Source of the DNA: Clostridia bacterium
GTDB lineage: Bacteria; Bacillota_A; Clostridia; Christensenellales; Aristaeellaceae
DNA: 15,920 bases
Assembly (NCBI GenBank): GCA_025997215.1
Contig: BNUH01000062.1
Location: 1 to 15,920, forward strand
Direction: 5' to 3'
The position numbers and the translations under genes were made by a program. The notes under the pieces were generated by a model that did no database searches, had not been told where the DNA came from, and saw nothing but the letters and a program-made list of their open reading frames with translations. How positions within the stretch are numbered: the first letter of the stretch is position 1; each line of letters opens with the position of its first letter. Of the stretch, positions 1 to 6,246 are shown piece by piece.

Positions 1-289
1 TGATATTACTTTCTTTGTACGCCTGCGATTGTTTCAGTGAGACAATCTGCTTAACTGTTGCCTCAGACAATCGCCTAGGCGAGGGCTTGTCGGCATTCCC
101 GTGCTTGATCCCATTCGCGCCTTCCTCCTTCACCTTCTTCTTAAGGCGCATAACTTGGCGCTCAGAAATGCCCAACCCCTGTGCCGCTTCTTTGACGGTG
201 AGCAGTCCGTCTACAGTGCGGCTGATGATCTCGTACCGCTTGAGTTGTTGTGCTTGCAAGCGTATCTCTCCCTGCTTCTTCACTCCCAT
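1..289 (-). CDS. IS1202/ISNCY-like transposase, N-terminal part (runs off left edge)
   Basis: Translating the minus strand from the ATG at 289 gives 96 open residues to the window edge, with no stop. The product starts MGVKKQGEIRLQAQQLKRYE and has a helix-turn-helix core (residues about 20-55) containing LLTVKEAAQGLGISERQVMR followed by a basic LKKKVKEEG stretch and a GIKHGN segment. This order of HTH, basic helix and 'HGN' is what I recall for transposases of the IS1202/ISNCY group; the DDE catalytic domain would lie beyond the edge. No good ribosome binding site precedes the ATG; an 8-base C run (minus strand) sits just upstream. The repeats at 304-352 fit the end of the element. The family name rests on recalled motif resemblance and is moderately sure; that it is a transposase start is likely. 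Confidence 0.7.
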   Translation of the reverse strand, partial: MGVKKQGEIRLQAQQLKRYEIISRTVDGLLTVKEAAQGLGISERQVMRLKKKVKEEGANGIKHGNADKPSPRRLSEATVKQIVSLKQSQAYKESNI

Positions 290-303
290 TTTGACGAAGG
301 GGG

Positions 304-352
304 GGGTGACAGAATCACTTGTGACTCTACAGGGTGACATTATCACTTGTGA
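304..352. repeat. Two direct copies of a 21-bp repeat at the insertion sequence end
   Basis: Positions 304-324 and 332-352 hold the same 21-bp unit, differing only at the two bases after GGGTGACA (GA versus TT), followed by ATCACTTGTGA. The copies are 28 bp apart. Each contains TCAC-TT-GTGA, a small inverted repeat. They lie between the transposase start and the next gene, so I read them as transposase-binding repeats at the IS terminus, with the element ending near 354. The other terminus and any target duplication are outside the window, so the exact boundary is unproven. Confidence 0.6.
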
Positions 353-377
353 ACAGCAGGCGATGGGATTCGCATAT

Positions 378-406
378 TTGCGCATTAGCGCAGCATGTGC
401 TATAAT
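378..406 (+). promoter_or_regulatory. Promoter of the LacI-family gene (extended -10, leaderless)
   Basis: TATAAT at 401-406 is preceded by TGC, giving an extended -10 element. TTGCGC at 378-383 lies 17 bp upstream as a partial -35. Only five bases separate the -10 box from the ATG at 412, so the expected transcription start falls on the start codon itself. An inverted repeat, TGCGC-ATTA-GCGCA, fills the start of the spacer (379-392) and could be an operator for autoregulation; that role is inference. Confidence 0.7.
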
Positions 407-411
407 ATTAT

Positions 412-1416
412 ATGCTCACATTAAAGGATATCGCCGAACGCGCGGGGGTCAGCAAGGCTACGGTTTCCAATGTTCTCAATGGAAACCTGACCAAAGTCTC
501 GCGCCAAACGGCCGTGACGATCAAAGCATTGGTCGCGGAATATGGCTACGTGCCCAACCACACGGCGCGTTCGCTGTCGAATAAATCCTCGCGCATAATA
601 TCGCTGATCGTTTACGCCGACAGGGATCAGAACGTGCTCAACGATCCCTACATCGCCATGTTTGCGGGCGAATTGCTGCGGCAGCTGCAGCGGCGCGACT
701 ACTTCGGCATGATCCGAACTACGAATGAATACGCGGATATCTTGCAAAACCTAAGCGCCTGGAATGCCGAAGGCGTAATATTTTCAGGAACACTGGACAA
801 GAACATCCGTGAAATGCAGGATAAGACGGGCATCCCATTCGTTTTCACCGACAGCTACAGCTCGGTCAGGCGCATCAACAACGTGGGCATCGACGATTAC
901 AAGGGCGGGATGCTCGCCGCCGAACATCTGATCGCGCGCGGGCATAGGCGCATCGCCTTCTGCGCACCCGGATTGTTTACCAGTGACGTGGATAACCAGC
1001 GCATGGCGGGCTTTGTGTACGCGCTGGAACGGCACGGTATTACCCTGCCGGAGAACCATTTTCTGCTGGCAGATCCGTTGAAAAGCGGCGCGTTTGCGCG
1101 GGATTTGCTGGATTTGGACGGAATCACGGGCGTATTCGTAACCGCTGATATCGTCGCAATCGAGCTGATGCACGCGCTGCGTTCGCTAGGCGTAAATGTG
1201 CCAAAGGATATATCTGTCATAGGTTTTGACGATATTCCGCAGGCGAGGCTGGCGACACCGGGGCTGACAACCATTCGCCAGGATGTTACACAAAAGGCGC
1301 AGCTGGCCGTTGAGATACTGTTGAAGCATCTGCAGGATCCAACCGCGCCCAATGAGAGTACGAGTTTGGATGTGACGCTGGTGTCGAGGGATTCTGTGGC
1401 TGACGTCGCTTCTTAG
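412..1416 (+). CDS. LacI-family transcriptional regulator
   Basis: This is a full-length (334 residue) LacI/GalR-type repressor. Residues 3-24 (TLKDIAERAGVSKATVSNVL) are the family's DNA-binding helix-turn-helix. The hinge YVPNHTARSL follows at about 46-55, then a periplasmic-binding-protein-like effector domain from about 62, with family landmarks such as AAEHLIARGHRRIAF and KDISVIGFDDIPQARLATPGLTTIRQD. The effector should be a sugar or similar small molecule, not identifiable here. An in-frame TAA just upstream (403-405) makes ATG 412 the first possible start; it has no ribosome binding site. No sugar transport or enzyme gene adjoins it: an IS end lies upstream and sigE is convergent downstream. 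It is therefore an orphan regulator, possibly separated from its targets by the IS insertion. Confidence 0.93.
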   Translation: MLTLKDIAERAGVSKATVSNVLNGNLTKVSRQTAVTIKALVAEYGYVPNHTARSLSNKSSRIISLIVYADRDQNVLNDPYIAMFAGELLRQLQRRDYFGMIRTTNEYADILQNLSAWNAEGVIFSGTLDKNIREMQDKTGIPFVFTDSYSSVRRINNVGIDDYKGGMLAAEHLIARGHRRIAFCAPGLFTSDVDNQRMAGFVYALERHGITLPENHFLLADPLKSGAFARDLLDLDGITGVFVTADIVAIELMHALRSLGVNVPKDISVIGFDDIPQARLATPGLTTIRQDVTQKAQLAVEILLKHLQDPTAPNESTSLDVTLVSRDSVADVAS

Positions 1417-1435
1417 TAATTTTTTATAATTTTCA

Positions 1436-2179
1436 CTACGCCATTCTGGCTAATTCTTTCTTTAATCTGAATAATATCCGCTTCTCCAGCCTTGATATGT
1501 ATGATTGCGAAATACCCAATATATCCGCGACTTCCTTCTGTGTGCGCTCGCTTGCGCCGCCCAGACCGAAGCGCAGTTTCATTATGCGCTGTTCACGCTG
1601 ATTCAGGCGGGTGAGTGCGGCCTCAAGCAGCTGCTTCTCGACGCCCTCTTCGATTTGGCGATAAACCATGTCGCTTTCAGTGCCCAGTATGTCGGATAAC
1701 AGCAGCTCGTTGCCATCCCAATCGGTATTCAGCGGCTCGTCGAATGAGACCTCCAGGCGCAGACGGCTCGTGCGCCGCAGGTGCATGAGAATCTCATTCT
1801 CAATACAACGGGAAGCATATGTTGCTAACTTTATCTTCTTGATAGGATCAAAAGTGTTGACAGCCTTTATCAGCCCTATGGTGCCGATGGATATAAGGTC
1901 CTCAAGACCGACGCCGGTATTCTCGAATCGGCGGGCGATGTAGACGACCAAGCGCAGATTGTGCTCGATCAGCCGGGCGCGGATTGTGCCGTCGTCGCTG
2001 CGCAGATCCATCACCAGCGTCTCCTCTTCCTCGCGGGTCAACGGCGCGGGAAGTATGTCGGATCCGCCGATGTATTCGATATCCACGGCAGGTCCATTGG
2101 ATATGGCGCGTTTGAGCGACTCCAGCCAGGTGCGCCACAGCGGTAACGGATGGACGATTTGGCTGTCTAAGTCGATCAT
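1436..2179 (-). CDS. sigE: RNA polymerase sporulation sigma factor SigE (pro-sigma-E)
   Basis: SigE directs early mother-cell transcription after asymmetric division in endospore formers. The 247-residue product has a pro-sequence (about residues 1-35) ending before [13 protein letters not shown], the region where pro-sigma-E is cleaved. Region 2 follows ([60 protein letters not shown]), then the characteristic [19 protein letters not shown] block. Region 4 (about 190-245) carries the helix-turn-helix [23 protein letters not shown] chose the ATG at 2179: an AAGGAGG (2188-2194) lies eight bases upstream, and it overlaps the spoIIGA stop as ATGA. A longer open frame extends to 2332 but would run through spoIIGA. 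Length and motifs match the family closely, so the call is nearly certain. Confidence 0.97.
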   Translation of the reverse strand: MIDLDSQIVHPLPLWRTWLESLKRAISNGPAVDIEYIGGSDILPAPLTREEEETLVMDLRSDDGTIRARLIEHNLRLVVYIARRFENTGVGLEDLISIGTIGLIKAVNTFDPIKKIKLATYASRCIENEILMHLRRTSRLRLEVSFDEPLNTDWDGNELLLSDILGTESDMVYRQIEEGVEKQLLEAALTRLNQREQRIMKLRFGLGGASERTQKEVADILGISQSYISRLEKRILFRLKKELARMA

Positions 2180-2982
2180 GCGGGCATCCTCCTTGCCTTG
2201 GGTTTGGCGGTGTCGGCCGCCTCGGTCAGGCACGACGGCGCGAGCGCCACGGTAATTAATCCGCGTGGGGCGACTGCGACCGCGGCGCGGATCGGATGCT
2301 CGTTCCATGTGATCACCTCCGGCGTAAAGCATGGCAGTAGGGCTGTGCCCGAAACGGTTCGAACGGGGATGAGACGCAGGCCGTCTGATAAATCGAAGGC
2401 GTTATCCTTCAACAGCGGGAAGAGGCTTGCGGCAACTTCGTGACGCATCACGACGACGGGCAGACCGCTGAATGGATCGATGGCCTGGTTGCCCGTGTCC
2501 ACGGCCGCGTCGAAAGCGCATTGGTTGTCGCGGTAAAGCAGGTTGATCCGGCCATATGTCAGGCGCGTCTTACGGCGTGAACCGATGAAGGCGCGTGCTG
2601 CAGCCCCGCTTAGCAGCACTGCCAGCGCCACTGCCAGCATAGGATGGATCCGCGGCGCGAGGTTAATCAGTGCGAACGCCGCGCCGCCTGTCAACGCCGT
2701 GGCCGCGAGGAAGAACCCCGCCGTCTTTACCGCCACACTGAACCGTACGGAATCCGTCGCTAGCCGCGCCATAACCAGCGCGACAGGCAGCGATACCAGC
2801 GCGTTTCGCAGCGGCATCCAGGCATTCATCCACGCCGCGCACGCATACAATCCGCCGACGGTCGAGGCGATCAGGATGCGCGCGGCATTGGGACGTCCGG
2901 CGTCCAGCCATTGTACGGCAAGGATCAGCAGCCACGCGTCCAGCGCGGCATTCACCAAGAAAAACAGCTCTATTGGGATCAT
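2176..2982 (-). CDS. spoIIGA: Sporulation sigma-E factor-processing peptidase SpoIIGA
   Basis: SpoIIGA is a membrane-bound aspartic protease that removes the pro-sequence of SigE at the sporulation septum. The 268-residue product has an N-terminal half of hydrophobic segments (starting [20 protein letters not shown] and continuing to about residue 130) and a soluble C-terminal protease domain. The catalytic motif is [19 protein letters not shown], with the active aspartate at residue 162; the [11 protein letters not shown] segment fits the family. It is somewhat shorter than the roughly 300-residue Bacillus protein. The ATG at 2982 is the first start after an in-frame stop (2992-2994); an AGGAG lies unusually far upstream (about 16 bases). 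It overlaps sigE by four bases, the conserved arrangement of these partners. Confidence 0.93.
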   Translation of the reverse strand: MIPIELFFLVNAALDAWLLILAVQWLDAGRPNAARILIASTVGGLYACAAWMNAWMPLRNALVSLPVALVMARLATDSVRFSVAVKTAGFFLAATALTGGAAFALINLAPRIHPMLAVALAVLLSGAAARAFIGSRRKTRLTYGRINLLYRDNQCAFDAAVDTGNQAIDPFSGLPVVVMRHEVAASLFPLLKDNAFDLSDGLRLIPVRTVSGTALLPCFTPEVITWNEHPIRAAVAVAPRGLITVALAPSCLTEAADTAKPKARRMPA

Positions 2983-3010
2983 ATTGCTAAATCAAAAGCT
3001 CCTGTCCAGA

Positions 3011-3075
3011 AGTATAGGGTTTTACTGGAAAATTGGAGGTCGATTCGCGCCGCGAATGTAGTCAGACGTTCGACA
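3011..3075 (-). promoter_or_regulatory. Probable Spo0A-controlled promoter region of spoIIGA-sigE
   Basis: On the minus strand TGTCGAA (3075-3069) is an exact match to the Spo0A box. A -10-like TATACT lies at 3016-3011, about 30 bases before the spoIIGA ATG, with no good -35 at 17 bp. In Bacillus subtilis the spoIIG promoter is activated by Spo0A and also has poor spacing, so the layout fits. The box centre is about 65 bases upstream of the predicted transcription start. A weaker partial box (GGTCGAT) occurs on the plus strand at 3039-3045. Seven-base matches can arise by chance; position is what makes this one persuasive. Confidence 0.6.
3043..3057. repeat. Perfect 15-bp palindrome between divergent genes
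   Basis: ATTCGCG-C-CGCGAAT is a perfect inverted repeat with seven-base arms, lying between the Spo0A-box match and the -10 box of spoIIGA. It could be an operator for the sporulation promoter or for the divergent gene at 3155. No regulator can be named. Confidence 0.5.
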
Positions 3076-3154
3076 GGACACTTAAGGATTCCGCGCATAC
3101 ACTATGCGTAAGGCCAGGTGTCTTACAGGGTTATGGTGGTTTGGAGGTGGCATG

Positions 3155-4579
3155 ATGCCGGATTTTTATACGTTTACGGAGGTATCCGGGCGCGGCACCC
3201 ACTCTTTTCGATATGACGAGCTGAAATTTGTGGATATGCCCGTGCAGGATGAACCCCCGCCGCCCAAGGAGCATACCAGTCTGGAGCACATAAGGCAGGC
3301 CTCACAGGAGCGCCGCGCGAGCCGGAAGCGCCGCGTATCCACGCGCGCCGATCAAAGGGAAAGGGGCGCGGCGGAAGTGCCGGAAGCCCCGCCCGAACCG
3401 CGCATCCCAGTCGCAGATACGCCGCGTCCGACGCTGCGCGAGCGCGGCAGGAACGTGCGCCACCGGGTTGTGACAAGAAGCGGCAATGTTTACGAGGAAG
3501 TTATGGCGCCAGTATTCGACACGGAGGCGGTTTCCGACGCGCCTGAACCGCCCGCGCATCAGGCTGATTTTTTATCCGAACATACCGATCATGATGATAG
3601 GTCAGGTGATAGCAGTATGGATAATATCCACTTTAAGATCCCAGCGGCGCCGATCAGCGCCAGCACCGTATTCCAAAGCATGACCGTGAAAGAGCGTGAC
3701 GTGCCGGCCGACGAGCGCGTCAGCGCGATGGGTCCGCAAATAGTCGGCCTGGATGAAGCGATCGTCGACGACATGGTGAGCCTGGAGGATGATTCGACAG
3801 AATCCCAGCCGGAGCTGATCGAACCGGAAGTGATTGGGCCAGAAATTGAAAAGGTTGAAGTCATAACGGTTATGCCGCATGTTGAATCGATAGTTGTGCA
3901 GGTGGATGATGCGGTGGATGATGTGATAGCAGAAGTACTTGATGATGTGACAGTTGAAGAGATTCCGGAGATAGCTGAAATGATCACCGTGGAACCTGCG
4001 GCTGTTGTCGAAACCGTTGAAGAGGCTGTCGAGACAATTGTGGATACAGTTGTTGAGGAAGTGTTAACGCCAGTTGAGGATGAATTACCGACCGTTGAAC
4101 CGGATGTTGTTACTAATTCTCCCGAGGTAATTATTAATGAGCCAGAACTAACCGCCGCCGATCTGCTGCCGCCGCCAACTCCGCTGCCCGCAGTTAAGCC
4201 GACGCAGCGTCCGAAGCCGACGCCTCAACGGACGCAGCAGGTGGAAGATATCATCGGCAAGCTAGGCGAGGAACTCTCAAAGCGAGAGCGTCAGCGCGGT
4301 CAAGGCGTGCCCGTCGGCGTTAACGTACCATACGTTAGCAACCCGCCGACGCAGCGCCTGTCACACCCGGAGCGTCCGCAGCTGCCAGAACGCCCCGCAC
4401 CGCCGCCAAGACCCGCGCCGCCCCACAAGCCCGGCAGGGATCAATACCCAGTCAGGCCCGCCATGCCCATCAAGCCGGAGGTACCCAAGCCGATTATCGC
4501 CAACAAGAACTCAAGCAAACCGCTGGTGCCGGTTAAAGGTATCCCGATTGAGCCGTCCAGGTATCCTCGGAAACCATAA
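3155..4579 (+). CDS. Hypothetical acidic/proline-rich low-complexity protein
   Basis: I do not recognise this 474-residue protein. It has no signal peptide, membrane segment or known motif. It starts MPDFYTFTEVSGRGTHSFRY, has a basic patch at about 50-71 (RRASRKRRVSTRADQRERG), a valine/glutamate-rich acidic stretch at about 196-330 with runs such as VEEAVETIVDTVVEEV, and a proline-rich, basic tail from about 338 to the end (PERPQLPERPAPPPRPAPP). It is probably mostly disordered. The frame is open from an ATG at 3104, but GGAGG (3143-3147) is placed correctly only for ATG 3155 (seven bases) or 3152. It is divergent from spoIIGA and is followed by a terminator. Its neighbourhood allows a sporulation link, but nothing in the protein shows one. 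Confidence 0.75.
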   Translation: MPDFYTFTEVSGRGTHSFRYDELKFVDMPVQDEPPPPKEHTSLEHIRQASQERRASRKRRVSTRADQRERGAAEVPEAPPEPRIPVADTPRPTLRERGRNVRHRVVTRSGNVYEEVMAPVFDTEAVSDAPEPPAHQADFLSEHTDHDDRSGDSSMDNIHFKIPAAPISASTVFQSMTVKERDVPADERVSAMGPQIVGLDEAIVDDMVSLEDDSTESQPELIEPEVIGPEIEKVEVITVMPHVESIVVQVDDAVDDVIAEVLDDVTVEEIPEIAEMITVEPAAVVETVEEAVETIVDTVVEEVLTPVEDELPTVEPDVVTNSPEVIINEPELTAADLLPPPTPLPAVKPTQRPKPTPQRTQQVEDIIGKLGEELSKRERQRGQGVPVGVNVPYVSNPPTQRLSHPERPQLPERPAPPPRPAPPHKPGRDQYPVRPAMPIKPEVPKPIIANKNSSKPLVPVKGIPIEPSRYPRKP

Positions 4580-4591
4580 TAATTATGTATT

Positions 4592-4622
4592 AGAAAGGGC
4601 GCGGATTATCGCGCCTTTTCTA
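4592..4622. terminator. Rho-independent terminator after the low-complexity gene, possibly bidirectional
   Basis: GGCGCG (4598-4603) pairs with CGCGCC (4610-4615) around a six-base loop, and the flanking A-rich and TTTT tracts extend the stem. It lies 13 bases after the stop of the plus-strand gene and between it and a convergent minus-strand gene, so it can serve both. Confidence 0.8.
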
Positions 4623-4649
4623 CTTAACATATCTATTTGAACATAATAA

Positions 4650-4988
4650 TTAAGTAATCCATATCTCCCATGCCTCCGGTTGATAACCCACCGTGGCGCG
4701 CTGGCCATTTCGGACGATGGGGAGATTGAGCATGCGCGGGTCTTTGGCGGCATGTTCTAGTAGGAGTTGTGGATTGTTTGAGAAACGGACGGGGCATTCT
4801 TTGTAGGCGTTGGTGGATTTGTCCAGAAGCGCGTCGAGGCCTACCTCGCGCGCCACGGATTCCATGACGCGCAGGCCCAGCGGGGATTTGGTCAGATCAA
4901 CGTACTGGATGGTTTGACGTCGTTCCTTGAAATAGCGTTCAGCCTTCTGCACGTCAAAGTTCCGTTTTAGGAAAAATAGCTGGATCAT
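4650..4988 (-). CDS. ArsC/Spx-fold protein lacking the active-site cysteine
   Basis: The 112-residue product has the thioredoxin-like ArsC/Spx fold signature. It begins MIQLFFLKRNFDVQKAERYF and ends with the conserved LNLPIVRNGQRATVGYQPEAW (about 87-107). Typical relatives read K-K-C-F-D at residues 8-12, where the cysteine is the redox or arsenate-reducing residue; here the codon is AAC, giving asparagine at position 10. The only cysteine is C65, outside the active-site loop. A reductase role is therefore unlikely; a regulatory or structural role is possible. The frame extends to an ATG at 5078, but the ATG at 4988 matches the family start and overlaps the preceding gene's stop as ATGA, indicating translational coupling. 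Confidence 0.85.
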   Translation of the reverse strand: MIQLFFLKRNFDVQKAERYFKERRQTIQYVDLTKSPLGLRVMESVAREVGLDALLDKSTNAYKECPVRFSNNPQLLLEHAAKDPRMLNLPIVRNGQRATVGYQPEAWEIWIT

Positions 4989-5260
4989 GACAGCATAATA
5001 CACTGATTTATGTGCCGCGTCAACGCTGTGTCGTATGCTGCGGCCGCTTGCAGCAATCCTGTCACGCGGGAGTTGCAATCCAGCAGGGTTTGGAAGGATT
5101 CGTCGGTGTATGGCGCGGGATCGGATTCATCCTGGATGGCCCGATCCAGCAAATCCCCTTGAGAAAATAGCAGCGAGCACAGGCCGTAGCCCGATTCGGC
5201 CGCCATGCCCAGCATCTGGGAGGCTGTTTGGTAGTGGGTGTCATTATAATTATTATCCAT
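4985..5260 (-). CDS. Hypothetical small protein (91 aa)
   Basis: I do not recognise this 91-residue protein. It is soluble by composition, mildly acidic and probably helical (segments around YQTASQMLGMAAESGYGLCSLLF and LLDCNSRVTGLLQAAAAYDTALTRHI), with three cysteines and no membrane segment. Two points support it as real: an AAAGGA ribosome binding site lies about nine bases before ATG 5260, and its TGA overlaps the ATG of the ArsC-like gene by four bases. The two genes form a small operon, so the protein may partner the ArsC-like one; that is inference. No convincing promoter was found in 5261-5340. Confidence 0.7.
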   Translation of the reverse strand: MDNNYNDTHYQTASQMLGMAAESGYGLCSLLFSQGDLLDRAIQDESDPAPYTDESFQTLLDCNSRVTGLLQAAAAYDTALTRHINQCIMLS

Positions 5261-5362
5261 AACTTATTATCCTTTTTGCGAATAGTTAACCGCGATTTTC
5301 ATAGCTTTTCAGGTTATGTGAACGAGCCAGGGGTTATGAATTCAACATCTTAAAATTTTGTA

Positions 5363-5391
5363 TTGACAACCCGAAGTAGTCGTGATATACT
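5363..5391 (+). promoter_or_regulatory. Consensus sigma-A-type promoter of the three-gene small-protein module
   Basis: TTGACA (5363-5368) and TATACT (5386-5391) are separated by exactly 17 bp, which predicts transcription starting near 5398. It leads into the genes at 5474, 5913 and 6247, with a leader of about 76 bases. Confidence 0.85.
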
Positions 5392-5473
5392 CTGGTTGTT
5401 GGGAAAATGGATCAACGAAACGATAGAGCCGGACGCGGGCGCGCGGATGGCATAAGGAGGAGTTGTTATCGCG

Positions 5474-5911
5474 ATGTACAGGTTTATCGCTCGATCGCAG
5501 GCATACGACCGGACGACTATGATGGTTATATCTCTGTGCAACTTTGTCATGGAGATAACATTCATCATGCTGATGTATGGTAGGGTTTTGGTTGATTTGG
5601 TCGGAAATCTGACGCTATTCATATATATGCTGGTCTGCGGTGTAGCGATCGGGATAGATGTGGTGTTCGTCCGCGACGAGTATTTCAAAAAGAAAACGCT
5701 GTCGAACGTGGTTATCTTTCACATGCTGTACGCGGGTTGTATGCTGGTAATGCTCTTATTTGAGGTGCTGACCCTCATCCAGAGCCACAAATCGTTCTTA
5801 GAGGCGTACGCTAAAATAGCGTACGAGATAACAATGGCCGCCGTTCATGTACGGCGGTATAAGACGCTGGTGGAACTACGACATATGGTGTTAAATAACA
5901 CAGGGGTGTGA
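5474..5911 (+). CDS. Hypothetical three-helix membrane protein
   Basis: This 145-residue protein is not recognised. It has three clear hydrophobic segments at about residues 15-36, 39-66 and 78-102, then a C-terminal tail of about 40 residues containing VHVRRYKTLVELRH. Charged residues flank the segments (RDEYFKKK between the second and third). An AAGGAGG lies at 5454-5460, thirteen bases before the ATG, which is rather far; no closer in-frame start exists. It is the first gene of a three-gene operon with two small anchored helical proteins, the next starting one base after its stop. Size and context recall holin or other small membrane modules of phage origin, but no phage structural genes are nearby and no family can be named. 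Confidence 0.75.
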   Translation: MYRFIARSQAYDRTTMMVISLCNFVMEITFIMLMYGRVLVDLVGNLTLFIYMLVCGVAIGIDVVFVRDEYFKKKTLSNVVIFHMLYAGCMLVMLLFEVLTLIQSHKSFLEAYAKIAYEITMAAVHVRRYKTLVELRHMVLNNTGV

Positions 5912-5912
5912 T

Positions 5913-6236
5913 ATGAACGAGGAGATTTTGACCGCGGTGTGCGTGTTGATAGTTGGCTGTGAGATGCTGGCAGCCGGCCGGATGCTTATGACCAGGCATA
6001 AGGCCAAGCGCAGCGCACGCAAGAGCCTCGATGAGAGGATACACGCCGGGCAGTCGCGTACTGAATCCGGCGACGAACGGCTGACCCATTTGGAGCACAG
6101 GCTGGAATTGGACGACCTGGATTACCGACACCTGGACAGGCACGCGGCGTTCTACGAAAACAGGATCGTAGCGGCACAGGTGCGCGGGTTATGTCGAATG
6201 CTGAATATGGACCAATCCGCGCGGTTCGTGGAATAG
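5913..6236 (+). CDS. Small membrane-anchored helical/coiled-coil protein A (paralogue of the next gene)
   Basis: The 107-residue product has one N-terminal hydrophobic segment (about residues 4-27, ILTAVCVLIVGCEMLAAGRML), a basic stretch (RHKAKRSARK) and a charged helical region with heptad-like spacing (DERLTHLEHRLELDDLDYRHLDRH). It aligns over almost its whole length with the next gene's product, including shared M-x-x-E, L-I-TA, ARxxxDxRI and RLTxLExxLE positions. This gene and its partner are thus a tandem duplication. The layout resembles phage XhlA-like accessory proteins (hydrophobic segment plus coiled coil), though the segment order is reversed from some of these; the resemblance is weak. 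The ATG lies one base after the preceding TGA, with a GGGGTG-type binding site. Confidence 0.75.
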   Translation: MNEEILTAVCVLIVGCEMLAAGRMLMTRHKAKRSARKSLDERIHAGQSRTESGDERLTHLEHRLELDDLDYRHLDRHAAFYENRIVAAQVRGLCRMLNMDQSARFVE

Positions 6237-6246
6237 AGGTGAGTGG

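Noticed and set aside
299..306. Run of eight G bases before the transposase start, considered as a phase-variable tract
   Set aside because: It lies outside the coding frame as called and a slippage change would not alter a frame; there is no evidence of function.
15..584. Plus-strand frame across the transposase and LacI starts (189 codons)
   Set aside because: It runs antisense through the transposase start and out of frame through the LacI helix-turn-helix, both of which have clear protein matches.
1417..1435. T-rich gap between the convergent LacI and sigE genes, considered as a terminator
   Set aside because: There is a T-run but no stem could be found in or beside the 19-base gap.
2179..2332. 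N-terminal extension of SigE to an upstream ATG
   Set aside because: It would lie inside spoIIGA in another frame, while the ATG at 2179 has an ideal ribosome binding site and gives a normal-length pro-sigma-E.
3589..3987. Minus-strand frame rich in Ser, Thr and Ile (132 codons) opposite the low-complexity gene
   Set aside because: Its composition is simply the reverse complement of the GAA/GTT/GAT-rich codons of the plus-strand gene.
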